DNA of 8,472 nucleotides from Thermoplasmata archaeon (GTDB lineage: Archaea > Thermoplasmatota > Thermoplasmata > Lutacidiplasmatales > UBA184): NCBI GenBank assembly GCA_030039715.1, contig JASHVA010000060.1:1-8472 (forward strand), in the 5' to 3' direction. Numbering within the stretch: position 1 is the first letter of the stretch; each line of letters starts with the position of its first letter. The notes under the pieces were generated by a model. It was not told the origin of the DNA. It did no database searches and saw nothing but the letters and a program-made list of their open reading frames with translations. Of this stretch, positions 1-5,536 are shown piece after piece. The position numbers and the translations under genes were made by a program.

Positions 1-714
1 CGCGACGCGTGGGCCGCCGACGGGCTCGTTCCCGAGGCCGTCCGCGCGATCAAGCGCTCGGCACCCGGCGTCGTCGTGATCACCGACGTCTGCCTGTGCG
101 CCTACACGACGCACGGTCACTGCGGCATCGTGCGCGACGGGGAGGTCGACAACGACGCGACCCTCGATCGGCTCGGCCGCGTCGCGGCCGCCCATGCGGC
201 GGCCGGGGCCGACCTCGTCGCCCCGAGTGCGATGATGGACGGAGAGGTCGCGGCGATCCGGAGCGCCCTCGACGGCGCGGGGTACTCGGCCACGGCGATC
301 CTCGCGTACGCCTCGAAGCACGCCTCCGCTTTCTACGCCCCCTTCCGGGAGGCCGAGGATTCGACCCCGGCCTTCGGCGACCGGCGCGGCTACCAGATCG
401 ACTTCCGGAACGGCCGGGAGGCGTTGCGCGCGATGGCCCGCGACCTCGCCGAGGGGGCCGACCTCCTGATGGTGAAGCCGGCGCTCACGAGCCTCGACCT
501 CCTCGCGCGGGCCCGCCGACGTACTCCCGTGCCGCTCGTCGCCTACCAGGTCAGCGGCGAGTACGCCACGATCAAGGCCGCGGCGGCGGCGGGCGTCGTC
601 GACGAGCGGGCCGCGGTGATCGAGACCCTGACGGCAATCCGTCGGGCCGGCGCCGACCTCATCGTCACCTACTTCGCCCGGGACGCCGCGCGTTGGACCC
701 GGGAGGGACGATGA
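1..714 (+). CDS. hemB: Porphobilinogen synthase (5-aminolaevulinate dehydratase), 5' truncated
   Basis: It condenses two molecules of 5-aminolaevulinate into porphobilinogen in the cytoplasm. The window opens inside the gene; 237 C-terminal residues are present. Alignment from memory to the 324-residue E. coli enzyme suggests about 89 residues are missing. With that offset the key residues line up: Zn-binding Cys31, Cys33 and Cys41 in DVCLCAYTTHGHCG match E. coli C120, C122 and C130. Lys106 (ASKHASAFYAPF) matches K195, and the Schiff-base Lys159 (LLMVKPA) matches K247 within one residue. YQVSGEYA and the C-terminal GADLIVTYFA are also family signatures. All visible active-site residues are intact, so this is a functional Zn-type enzyme. 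The TGA stop overlaps the chdC start (ATGA), making this the first visible gene of the haem operon. The promoter is upstream, outside the window. Confidence 0.97.
   Translation, partial: RDAWAADGLVPEAVRAIKRSAPGVVVITDVCLCAYTTHGHCGIVRDGEVDNDATLDRLGRVAAAHAAAGADLVAPSAMMDGEVAAIRSALDGAGYSATAILAYASKHASAFYAPFREAEDSTPAFGDRRGYQIDFRNGREALRAMARDLAEGADLLMVKPALTSLDLLARARRRTPVPLVAYQVSGEYATIKAAAAAGVVDERAAVIETLTAIRRAGADLIVTYFARDAARWTREGR
702..706 (+). promoter_or_regulatory. Shine-Dalgarno site of chdC
   Basis: GGAGG lies 4 bases before the chdC ATG, inside the last codons of hemB. It is the clearest ribosome binding site in the window and supports the ATG at 711 as the chdC start. It also implies that chdC can be initiated internally on the polycistronic message as well as by coupling to hemB termination. 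The hemL start (GGAAGGG at 1430-1436) and the hemE start (GGAAAGGGG at 2732-2740) have weaker purine runs. Confidence 0.7.
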
Positions 715-1445
715 GCGGAGAACGGGGGGAGGCGACGCGCGAGCGGGACGAGGACGGTCCCCGGGACTTCGTCAAGTACACGTTCTTCCACCTTCGGCCC
801 GAGTGGCGACGGCTCGCGGCCGACGTCCGCGCGGACGGCGCGCGCCGCTTCGTCGACGTCCTCGAGCGGCCACCGGCGGAAGTGACCGTACGGACGTACT
901 CCCTGACGGGCCTCAAGGCCGGGACGGAGATGCTCGTCTGGTCGATCGCGCCCGAGCTCGCGCCGATCCAGGAGCTGCACGCCCGGCTCCTCGGCACTCC
1001 GATGGGAGGGTACCTCGACACGGCGTACTCCTACCTCGGCATGGGCCGCCGGTCCGAGTACCTGGGCGAGCACGCCCACGGTGGAGAGGGAGCGGAGGCG
1101 CGGCGCCGGCCGGTCGGGCTCCCGTACCTCATCGTCTATCCGTTCGTGAAGAAGCGCGAGTGGTACGGCCTCGCGTTCGAGGAGCGGCGCCGGATCATGG
1201 GGGAGCATTTCCGGATCGGCCACAAGTACCCCGACGTCCGGATCCACACGGGGTACTCCTTCGGCCTCGACGACGCCGAGTTCATCCTCTCGTTCGAGGC
1301 GAACTCGCCAGCCGAGTTCCTCGACCTCGTGAGCGACCTCCGTCCGACCGAGGCGAGCCGGTACACGGCGCTCGAGACGCCGATCTTCACCGCGGTCCTC
1401 GTGCCCGCGCGGCGGATGGTCGAGCTGGCGGAAGGGCTTCCGTGA
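711..1445 (+). CDS. chdC: Coproheme decarboxylase (ChdC/HemQ, chlorite dismutase-like family)
   Basis: It oxidatively decarboxylates two propionates of coproheme III to give haem b, the last step of the coproporphyrin-dependent pathway. The 244-residue protein fits the family. The C-terminal half is the conserved haem-binding ferredoxin-like domain: YPFVKKREWY has Tyr143 (the position of the catalytic radical Tyr) and Lys147. GEHFRIG has His166 as the expected proximal haem ligand, followed by SFGLDDAEF and LRPTEASRYT. The 23-residue Tyr-to-His spacing equals that of actinobacterial ChdC (Y135/H158) and is four shorter than in the Listeria enzyme (Y147/H174). Residues 1-18 are a charged, probably disordered extension, and 117-133 form a His/Gly/Arg-rich variable loop. 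The family also contains true chlorite dismutases, but the haem operon and the catalytic Tyr favour ChdC. The ATG start overlaps the hemB stop and has a GGAGG site. Confidence 0.92.
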   Translation: MSGERGEATRERDEDGPRDFVKYTFFHLRPEWRRLAADVRADGARRFVDVLERPPAEVTVRTYSLTGLKAGTEMLVWSIAPELAPIQELHARLLGTPMGGYLDTAYSYLGMGRRSEYLGEHAHGGEGAEARRRPVGLPYLIVYPFVKKREWYGLAFEERRRIMGEHFRIGHKYPDVRIHTGYSFGLDDAEFILSFEANSPAEFLDLVSDLRPTEASRYTALETPIFTAVLVPARRMVELAEGLP

Positions 1446-1470
1446 GCCCGGCCCCGGGGCCCCGCTCACG
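1441..1470 (+). repeat. 30-base near-perfect inverted repeat over the hemL start codon
   Basis: CGTGAGC (1441-1447) pairs with GCTCACG (1464-1470). Inside, GGCCCC (1450-1455) pairs with GGGGCC (1456-1461). In all, 13 of 15 symmetric positions are complementary; the two mismatches are adjacent (1448/1463 and 1449/1462). The GTGA that holds both the hemL GTG start and the chdC TGA stop lies in the outer stem. As RNA it would be a strong hairpin hiding the hemL start until ribosomes finish chdC. As DNA it could be a dimeric regulator site. The function is inferred; the symmetry is read directly. Confidence 0.6.
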
Positions 1471-2749
1471 GGCGCTCGGACGCCGGGCCGCGCGCGCGCT
1501 GGTCGGGGGAGTCGACAGTCCGGTGCGCTCCTTCCGCTCGGTCGGCGGCTCGCCGGTCTTCTTCGCGCGGGGCCGGGGGGCCTACCTGACGGACGTCGAC
1601 GGGCGGCGGTATCTCGACCTGGTCGGCTCGTGGGGCGCCAACCTCCTCGGGAACGCTCCGCCGTCGGTCGTCGCCGCCGTGCGGGCGGCGGCGCGGCGCG
1701 GGCTCACGTTCGGCGCCCCGGTCGCCGGCGAGCACGAGCTCGCCGAACGGATCCGGGCCGCCGCCCCCGAGGTCGAGCGCCTTCGGTTCGTGAGCTCCGG
1801 TACCGAGGCGGTGATGAGCGCGGTGCGCGTCGCCCGCGGAGTCACGGGCCGCACGAAGGTCGTCAAGTTCGCGGGAGGTTACCACGGCCATTCCGACGGC
1901 CTGCTCGCGCGCGCCGGCTCCGGGGTGGCGACCCACGCGCTGCCGGACTCGGCGGGTGTACCGCCCTCCGTGGTCTCGGAGACGCTCGTCGCCCGGTACA
2001 ATGACGTCGACGCGCTCGCCGCGCTCCTCGAGCGCGCCGGTCCGTCCGTCGCGGCGATCGTGGTCGAACCGGTCGCGGGCAACATGGGCGTCGTGCCGCC
2101 GCGTCCCGGCTTCCTCTCCTCGGTCTCCGCGCTCGCGCGCCGGCACGGCATCCTCGTGATCGCCGACGAGGTGATCACGGGTTTCCGCCTCCGCCGCGGC
2201 ACCGCCCACCGCTCCCTCGGCCTGACCGCCGACCTCGTCACCCTCGGGAAGGTCATCGGCGGGGGGATGCCGATCGGCGCCTACGGCGGCCGCCGGGACC
2301 TGATGGAGACGGTCGCGCCGCTCGGCCCCGTCTACCAGGCCGGCACCCTCTCGGGGCACCCGCTCGCGATGGCGGCCGGTGCGGCGACGCTCGACCGACT
2401 CACTCCGTCCGTCTACCGCCGGCTCGAGCGCTCCGCCGACCGGCTCGCGACGACCCTCACCGGTCTCGCGGAGCGGGCTCGGGCCGTGCCGTTCACGGTG
2501 GAGCGCGTCGGCTCGATGCTCGGGCTCTTCTTCGCGGCCGGCCCGATCGCGGACGACCGCGACGCGGACCGCACCGACCGGCGCCGGTACGCTCGGTTCT
2601 TCCACGCGACGCTCGACCGCGGCGTCTACCTTCCGCCGTCGGCGCTCGAAACGACGTTCGTCTCGGCCGCGATCGCCGACCGGGACCTCGCGCGCGCGGC
2701 GCCCGCATTCCGCGCGGCGTTCGCGGCGGCCGGAAAGGGGGCGCGGTGA
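1442..2749 (+). CDS. hemL: Glutamate-1-semialdehyde 2,1-aminomutase (PLP-dependent)
   Basis: It converts glutamate-1-semialdehyde to 5-aminolaevulinate using pyridoxal phosphate, in the C5 pathway that starts from glutamyl-tRNA. The 435-residue length is normal. In order: DSPVRSFRSV near residues 25-34, the substrate-side GSWG at 62-65, SSGTEA (118-123), GGYHGHSDG (145-153), DEVITGFR with Asp242 against the PLP ring nitrogen, and TLGKVIGGGMPIGAYGG with Lys270 as the Schiff-base lysine. Then come YQAGTLSGHPLAM (298-310) and LPPSALETTFVS (398-408). An oddity is LLGNAPPSV at 68-76, where the family usually reads close to GHAHPxV. The start is the GTG overlapping the chdC stop (GTGA), preceded by GGAAGGG five bases upstream; it gives the expected N-terminus. 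Glutamyl-tRNA reductase (hemA), its supplier, is not in the window. Confidence 0.96.
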   Translation: MSPAPGPRSRALGRRAARALVGGVDSPVRSFRSVGGSPVFFARGRGAYLTDVDGRRYLDLVGSWGANLLGNAPPSVVAAVRAAARRGLTFGAPVAGEHELAERIRAAAPEVERLRFVSSGTEAVMSAVRVARGVTGRTKVVKFAGGYHGHSDGLLARAGSGVATHALPDSAGVPPSVVSETLVARYNDVDALAALLERAGPSVAAIVVEPVAGNMGVVPPRPGFLSSVSALARRHGILVIADEVITGFRLRRGTAHRSLGLTADLVTLGKVIGGGMPIGAYGGRRDLMETVAPLGPVYQAGTLSGHPLAMAAGAATLDRLTPSVYRRLERSADRLATTLTGLAERARAVPFTVERVGSMLGLFFAAGPIADDRDADRTDRRRYARFFHATLDRGVYLPPSALETTFVSAAIADRDLARAAPAFRAAFAAAGKGAR

Positions 2750-2753
2750 CGCG
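2742..2753 (+). repeat. Short inverted repeat with the hemL/hemE stop-start in its loop
   Basis: CGCG (2742-2745) and CGCG (2750-2753) flank GTGA, which is both the hemE GTG start and the hemL TGA stop. In RNA this is a 4-bp stem closed by a GUGA loop, a member of the stable GNRA class. The stem is short and the region is GC-rich, so chance is a real explanation. Confidence 0.25.
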
Positions 2754-3786
2754 GGACCGGTTCGTCCGGGCGCTGCGCGGGGAGCCGACGGACACGACGC
2801 CGATCTGGCTCATGCGCCAGGCCGGTCGACATCTCCCCGGCTACCGCGCCCTGCGGGCCGCCCACCCGATCCTCGAGATCGCCCGCACGCCCGAGCTCGC
2901 CGCGGAGGTCACGCTCGAGCCGCTCCGCGCGTACGACGTCGACGCCGGCGTCGTGTTCGCCGACATCTCGCTGCCGTTCCTGGGCCTCGGCGTCCCCTTC
3001 TCGATCGACCCCGGCGCGGGCCCGGTCGTCGCGCGCCCCGTCCGCTCCCGCGCCGACGTCGATGCGCTCACGGAGTTCGATGCCCGCTCGAGCGTGCCGT
3101 TCGTCGGCCGGGCGATCGAGCGGTTCCTCGAGCTCGAGCACGAGCGGCCGATCGTCGGCTTCGCGGGCGGCCCGTTCACGCTCGCCGCTTACCTCATCGA
3201 GGGCGGCGCCTCCCGCGAGTACCCCGAGACGAAGCGGCTCCTCTACTCCGACCCGGCCACGTTCGACCGGCTCCTCGACCGCCTCGCGACGATGACGGTC
3301 GACTACCTCACGCTCCAGGCGGAGAGCGGCGCCGCGGCCCTCCAGCTGTTCGACACTTGGGTCGGCGCCGTCCCCCCGGCCGTCTTCGAGCGGCACCTCC
3401 TCGGTCCCCTGCGGACGATCTTCGACGGGATCCGGCCGCTCGGCCGGCCGTCGATCTACTTCTCCACCGGCTCCTCGCACCTCCTCGAGCTCATCGCCCG
3501 CACGGGGGCCGACGCGCTCGGGGTCGACTGGCGCGAGCCGCTCGGGCGCGTGCGGGCCCGCGTCGGCGACGGTCTCGCCCTCCAGGGGAACCTCGACCCG
3601 GGCGCGCTCCTCGGGACGAGCGAGGCCCTCCGGCGGGAGGCCCGCGCGGTCCTCGACGAGCTCCCCGGGGGACGTGCGTATGTATTCAATTTAGGGCACG
3701 GCGTCCTCCCCGCGACCGACCCGGAGCGCGTCCGCGAGCTCGTCGAGTTCGTGCACGCGGAGGGTCGCCAGGATCGGAACCGATGA
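2746..3786 (+). CDS. hemE: Uroporphyrinogen III decarboxylase
   Basis: It removes four carboxyl groups from the acetate side chains of uroporphyrinogen III to give coproporphyrinogen III, the last intermediate shared by the protoporphyrin and coproporphyrin routes. The 346 residues match the family. The N-terminal signature PIWLMRQAGRHLPGYR carries substrate-binding Arg24 and Arg28, and FADISLPF carries the essential Asp73. GFAGGPFTLAAYLIEGG, LFDTWVG, a glycine-serine loop (YFSTGSSH), DALGVDWR and the terminal FNLGHGVLP with His318 complete the (beta/alpha)8-barrel active site. The gene starts at GTG in a GTGA overlap with hemL, with GGAAAGGGG 5 bases upstream. Codons 312-316 (TAT GTA TTC AAT TTA) are strikingly AT-rich against the rest of the gene. 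Archaea that use the sirohaem route do not need HemE, so its presence supports a coproporphyrin-type pathway. Confidence 0.97.
   Translation: MTRDRFVRALRGEPTDTTPIWLMRQAGRHLPGYRALRAAHPILEIARTPELAAEVTLEPLRAYDVDAGVVFADISLPFLGLGVPFSIDPGAGPVVARPVRSRADVDALTEFDARSSVPFVGRAIERFLELEHERPIVGFAGGPFTLAAYLIEGGASREYPETKRLLYSDPATFDRLLDRLATMTVDYLTLQAESGAAALQLFDTWVGAVPPAVFERHLLGPLRTIFDGIRPLGRPSIYFSTGSSHLLELIARTGADALGVDWREPLGRVRARVGDGLALQGNLDPGALLGTSEALRREARAVLDELPGGRAYVFNLGHGVLPATDPERVRELVEFVHAEGRQDRNR
3679..3693 (+). other. AT-rich island and rare-codon run inside hemE
   Basis: Thirteen of 15 bases are A or T (TATGTATTCAATTTA), within a gene whose third codon positions are nearly all G or C. It encodes YVFNL just before the catalytic LGHG motif and includes the only TTA leucine codon I noticed in the window. 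It lies about 90 bases before the cpfC start and could act as an internal TATA-like element for cpfC, or as a slow-translation patch. Neither role is shown by the sequence. Confidence 0.4.
3773..3784 (+). repeat. 12-base inverted repeat at the cpfC start
   Basis: ATCGG (3773-3777) and CCGAT (3780-3784) are perfect complements around AA. The right arm runs into the first two bases of the cpfC ATG. It is short and may be chance, but it is another symmetric element at an operon junction. Confidence 0.25.
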
Positions 3787-4763
3787 CGGACCGCCCGAGC
3801 CCCCCGACGACCGGCGTCCTCCTGATGGGATACGGCAGCCCGAACGGGGCGGCGGACCTCCCCGAGTACCTCGCCGAGGTCCTCCACCGGAAACCGCCGA
3901 AGGAGCTCGTCGCCGAGTACGTCCGCCGGTACGACCTCATCGGAGGGTCGCCGCAGAACCGGATCCTGGCGTCGCTCCGCGAGAAGCTCGAGCGTCGGGT
4001 CGGCCGCGACCGCCCCGGCACACGGGTCGTGCTCGGCGTGAAGCACGGCCACCCCGCGCTCCGCGACGTGATCCCCGCCGCGGCGCGCGACGGGCTCACG
4101 CACCTCATCGCCGTGCCGCTCTCCCCGTACGCCTCGACCTGGATCAGCGAGCCGTACCAGAGCGGGGTCGCCGAGGGGATCGCGGCGTCGAAGTCGCCGA
4201 TCGACGTCGACGTCCGGCTCGACTGGCACCTCGACCCGAACTGGATCGGCTACTGGGACCGGGCGATCCGCGCGTCGCTCGCCGCGCACCCGACGCCGGA
4301 CGGCGCGGTGCTCCTCTCCGCCCACAGCCTCCCGCGGCGGATGCGCGACCAAGGCGACCCGTATCCCGAGATCCTGAAGCAGACCTCCGACGCGATCGCG
4401 CGGGCCGCCGCGCTCGGCCGTTGGTCGTTCACCTTCCAGAGCGCGGGCAACACGACCGAGCCGTGGCTCGGCCCCGACATCACCGAGGTGATGCTCGACT
4501 GGCGGCGGAAGGGCGCCGCGGAGCAGCTCGTCGCCTCGTTCGGCTTCGTCTTCGAGCACCTCGAGGTGCTGTACGACCTCGACGTCGTCGTGCGCGAGTT
4601 CGCCGAGTCGCACGGGATCGGCTATCGGCGCGTCCCGATGCCGAACGACGCCGACGAGGTCGTCGAGGCCGTGGCGGCGCGCGTCCTCGGCCCGGCGGCC
4701 TCGGCGACGCCGGCCCCGTCGGCGGCGCCGCGACATCGCTCCGCCTCCCGGCGGAAGCCCTAA
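3783..4763 (+). CDS. cpfC: Coproporphyrin III ferrochelatase (CpfC-type HemH)
   Basis: It inserts Fe2+ into coproporphyrin III to give coproheme, the substrate of ChdC. The 326-residue protein has the two ferrochelatase half-domains. LLMGYGSP near the N-terminus has Tyr17 at the position of Tyr13 in the B. subtilis coproporphyrin enzyme (MAYGTP), unlike the LGGP-type sequence of protoporphyrin ferrochelatases. LIGGSPQNR (52-60), VKHGHP (86-91, compare B. subtilis LKHIEP), SAHSLP with catalytic His181, QSAGNTTEPWLGPD (219-232) and EHLEVLYDLD with acidic Glu261 follow. No cysteine is present, so there is no [2Fe-2S] centre. Residues 304-326 are an added Ala/Pro/Ser tail ending in a basic cluster (RHRSASRRKP) that the compact B. 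subtilis protein lacks. The ATG overlaps the hemE stop (ATGA). The Shine-Dalgarno sequence is poor, which fits translational coupling. It is the last gene of the haem operon. Confidence 0.94.
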   Translation: MTDRPSPPTTGVLLMGYGSPNGAADLPEYLAEVLHRKPPKELVAEYVRRYDLIGGSPQNRILASLREKLERRVGRDRPGTRVVLGVKHGHPALRDVIPAAARDGLTHLIAVPLSPYASTWISEPYQSGVAEGIAASKSPIDVDVRLDWHLDPNWIGYWDRAIRASLAAHPTPDGAVLLSAHSLPRRMRDQGDPYPEILKQTSDAIARAAALGRWSFTFQSAGNTTEPWLGPDITEVMLDWRRKGAAEQLVASFGFVFEHLEVLYDLDVVVREFAESHGIGYRRVPMPNDADEVVEAVAARVLGPAASATPAPSAAPRHRSASRRKP

Positions 4764-4786
4764 GTCCCGCGAGGCCTCGGTCCGCC
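4755..4786 (+). promoter_or_regulatory. Putative promoter of the PHP gene with a 10-base palindrome
   Basis: The 23-base gap between cpfC and the PHP gene begins right after the cpfC TAA stop. CCTAAG, centred about 25 bases before the PHP ATG and preceded by GGAA, is placed like an archaeal TATA box and BRE for a leaderless transcript. CGAGGCCTCG (4770-4779) is a perfect 10-base palindrome between it and the start. The TATA match is weak, and read-through from the haem operon is equally possible. Confidence 0.3.
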
Positions 4787-5482
4787 ATGCCGCCGCCCCG
4801 TCGCCCGCCGGACACGGACCGCCGGCGCGCCGACTTCCACGCCCACTCGTTCCTGACCGACGGCTCCACCTCCGCGACCGAGATGTGGTACGAGGCCGAG
4901 GTCCTGGAGCATCGCGCGCTCGCGCTCACCGACCACCTGTCGTTCGAGGATCCCCGTCCGCTCCTCGAACGGCTGCGGGGGGAGGCGGCCGCCTGGGAGG
5001 GCTCGAAGTTCCGCCCGGTCGTCGGCGTCGAGCTGACGAAGGTCCCGCCCGCGCGGATCGCGGACGCGGCTCGAGCCGCCCGGCGCGCCGGCGCCGAGAT
5101 CGTCATCGTCCACGGGGAAACGATCGCCGAGCACGTGCCGCCCGGGACGAACCACGCCGCGATCGACTCCGGCCTGGTCGACGTGCTCGCCCACCCGGGG
5201 GTCCTCGCGCCCGAGGACGCGGAACTCGCCCGCGCGCACTCGGTCGTGCTCGAGATCTCGGCGCGCCGGGGACACTCGCTGACGAACGGCCGCGTCGCCC
5301 GCCTCGCCCTCGAGGTCGGAGCGGAGCTCGTCGTCGACTCGGACGCGCACTCCGCCCACGAGCTCGTGCCGCTCGATCAGGCCCGACGGATCGCCCTCGG
5401 GGCCGGGGTGCCCGAGGAGCGGCTCGAGGAGGTCCTCGTCGAGACCCCGAGCCGTCTCCTGCGCCGGCTCGGCGGCCGGTAG
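4787..5482 (+). CDS. PHP-domain metal-dependent phosphoesterase (histidinol-phosphatase-like)
   Basis: It is a 231-residue single-domain PHP protein, predicted to be a soluble metal-dependent phosphoesterase. The metal-binding motifs of the fold are present in order: DFHAH (His18, His20), LTDH (Asp49, His50), GVEL (Glu82), VHGE (His109), LAHPG (His136), VVLEIS (Glu156) and DSDAHS (Asp186, His188). All nine expected trinuclear-site ligands seem intact, so it should be active. That also separates it from the RNase P subunit Rpp30, which shares the fold but lacks the metal site. Stand-alone proteins of this sort in archaea are often labelled histidinol phosphatase, but no his gene is nearby and the substrate cannot be read from the sequence; phosphorylated small molecules or nucleic-acid ends are possible. 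The first 14 residues are Pro/Arg-rich. The ATG is preferred over upstream extension, which would run into cpfC. Confidence 0.88.
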   Translation: MPPPRRPPDTDRRRADFHAHSFLTDGSTSATEMWYEAEVLEHRALALTDHLSFEDPRPLLERLRGEAAAWEGSKFRPVVGVELTKVPPARIADAARAARRAGAEIVIVHGETIAEHVPPGTNHAAIDSGLVDVLAHPGVLAPEDAELARAHSVVLEISARRGHSLTNGRVARLALEVGAELVVDSDAHSAHELVPLDQARRIALGAGVPEERLEEVLVETPSRLLRRLGGR

Positions 5483-5494
5483 CGGCCCCGCCCT

Positions 5495-5520
5495 CTTCCG
5501 CGACGGTTATCCCCCGGAAG
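5495..5520 (+). promoter_or_regulatory. Putative TATA element flanked by an inverted repeat, upstream of the membrane protein gene
   Basis: In the 54-base gap after the PHP gene, GGTTATCC (TTAT at 5507-5510) sits about 28 bases before the GTG start, where an archaeal TATA box would be for a leaderless message. It is enclosed by CTTCCG (5495-5500) and CGGAAG (5515-5520), a perfect 6-base inverted repeat with a 14-base spacer. This arrangement could be an operator over the promoter, or the hairpin end of the PHP transcript. The symmetry is direct; the role is inferred. Confidence 0.35.
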
Positions 5521-5536
5521 GCACCTCGCCCCCGCG

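Noticed and set aside
9..710. In-frame upstream extension of chdC overlapping hemB
   Set aside because: The translation is Arg/Gly-rich without homology, while the hemB frame here is clear and the ATG at 711 has a good Shine-Dalgarno site.
711..1445. A true chlorite dismutase (chlorite detoxification)
   Set aside because: The haem operon setting and the catalytic Tyr143/Lys147 fit coproheme decarboxylase. By my alignment the distal arginine of chlorite dismutases is not at the expected position, although that alignment is from memory.
2940..2953. Perfect 14-base palindrome (CGACGCC/GGCGTCG) inside hemE
   Set aside because: It lies mid-gene, encodes conserved HemE residues, and is built from GAC/GCC/GGC codons that are abundant here, so chance is sufficient.
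669..4736. Long open frames on the minus strand opposite the haem genes (for example 669-1469, 1466-2605, 2626-3480, 3456-4736)
   Set aside because: They are Arg/Gly/Glu-rich low-complexity translations with no motifs, created by the scarcity of stop codons in very GC-rich DNA, and each lies opposite a gene with intact catalytic motifs.
4787..5482. Histidinol phosphatase of histidine biosynthesis, or RNase P subunit Rpp30
   Set aside because: No histidine genes are nearby and the PHP fold has many substrates; Rpp30 lacks the complete set of metal ligands seen here.
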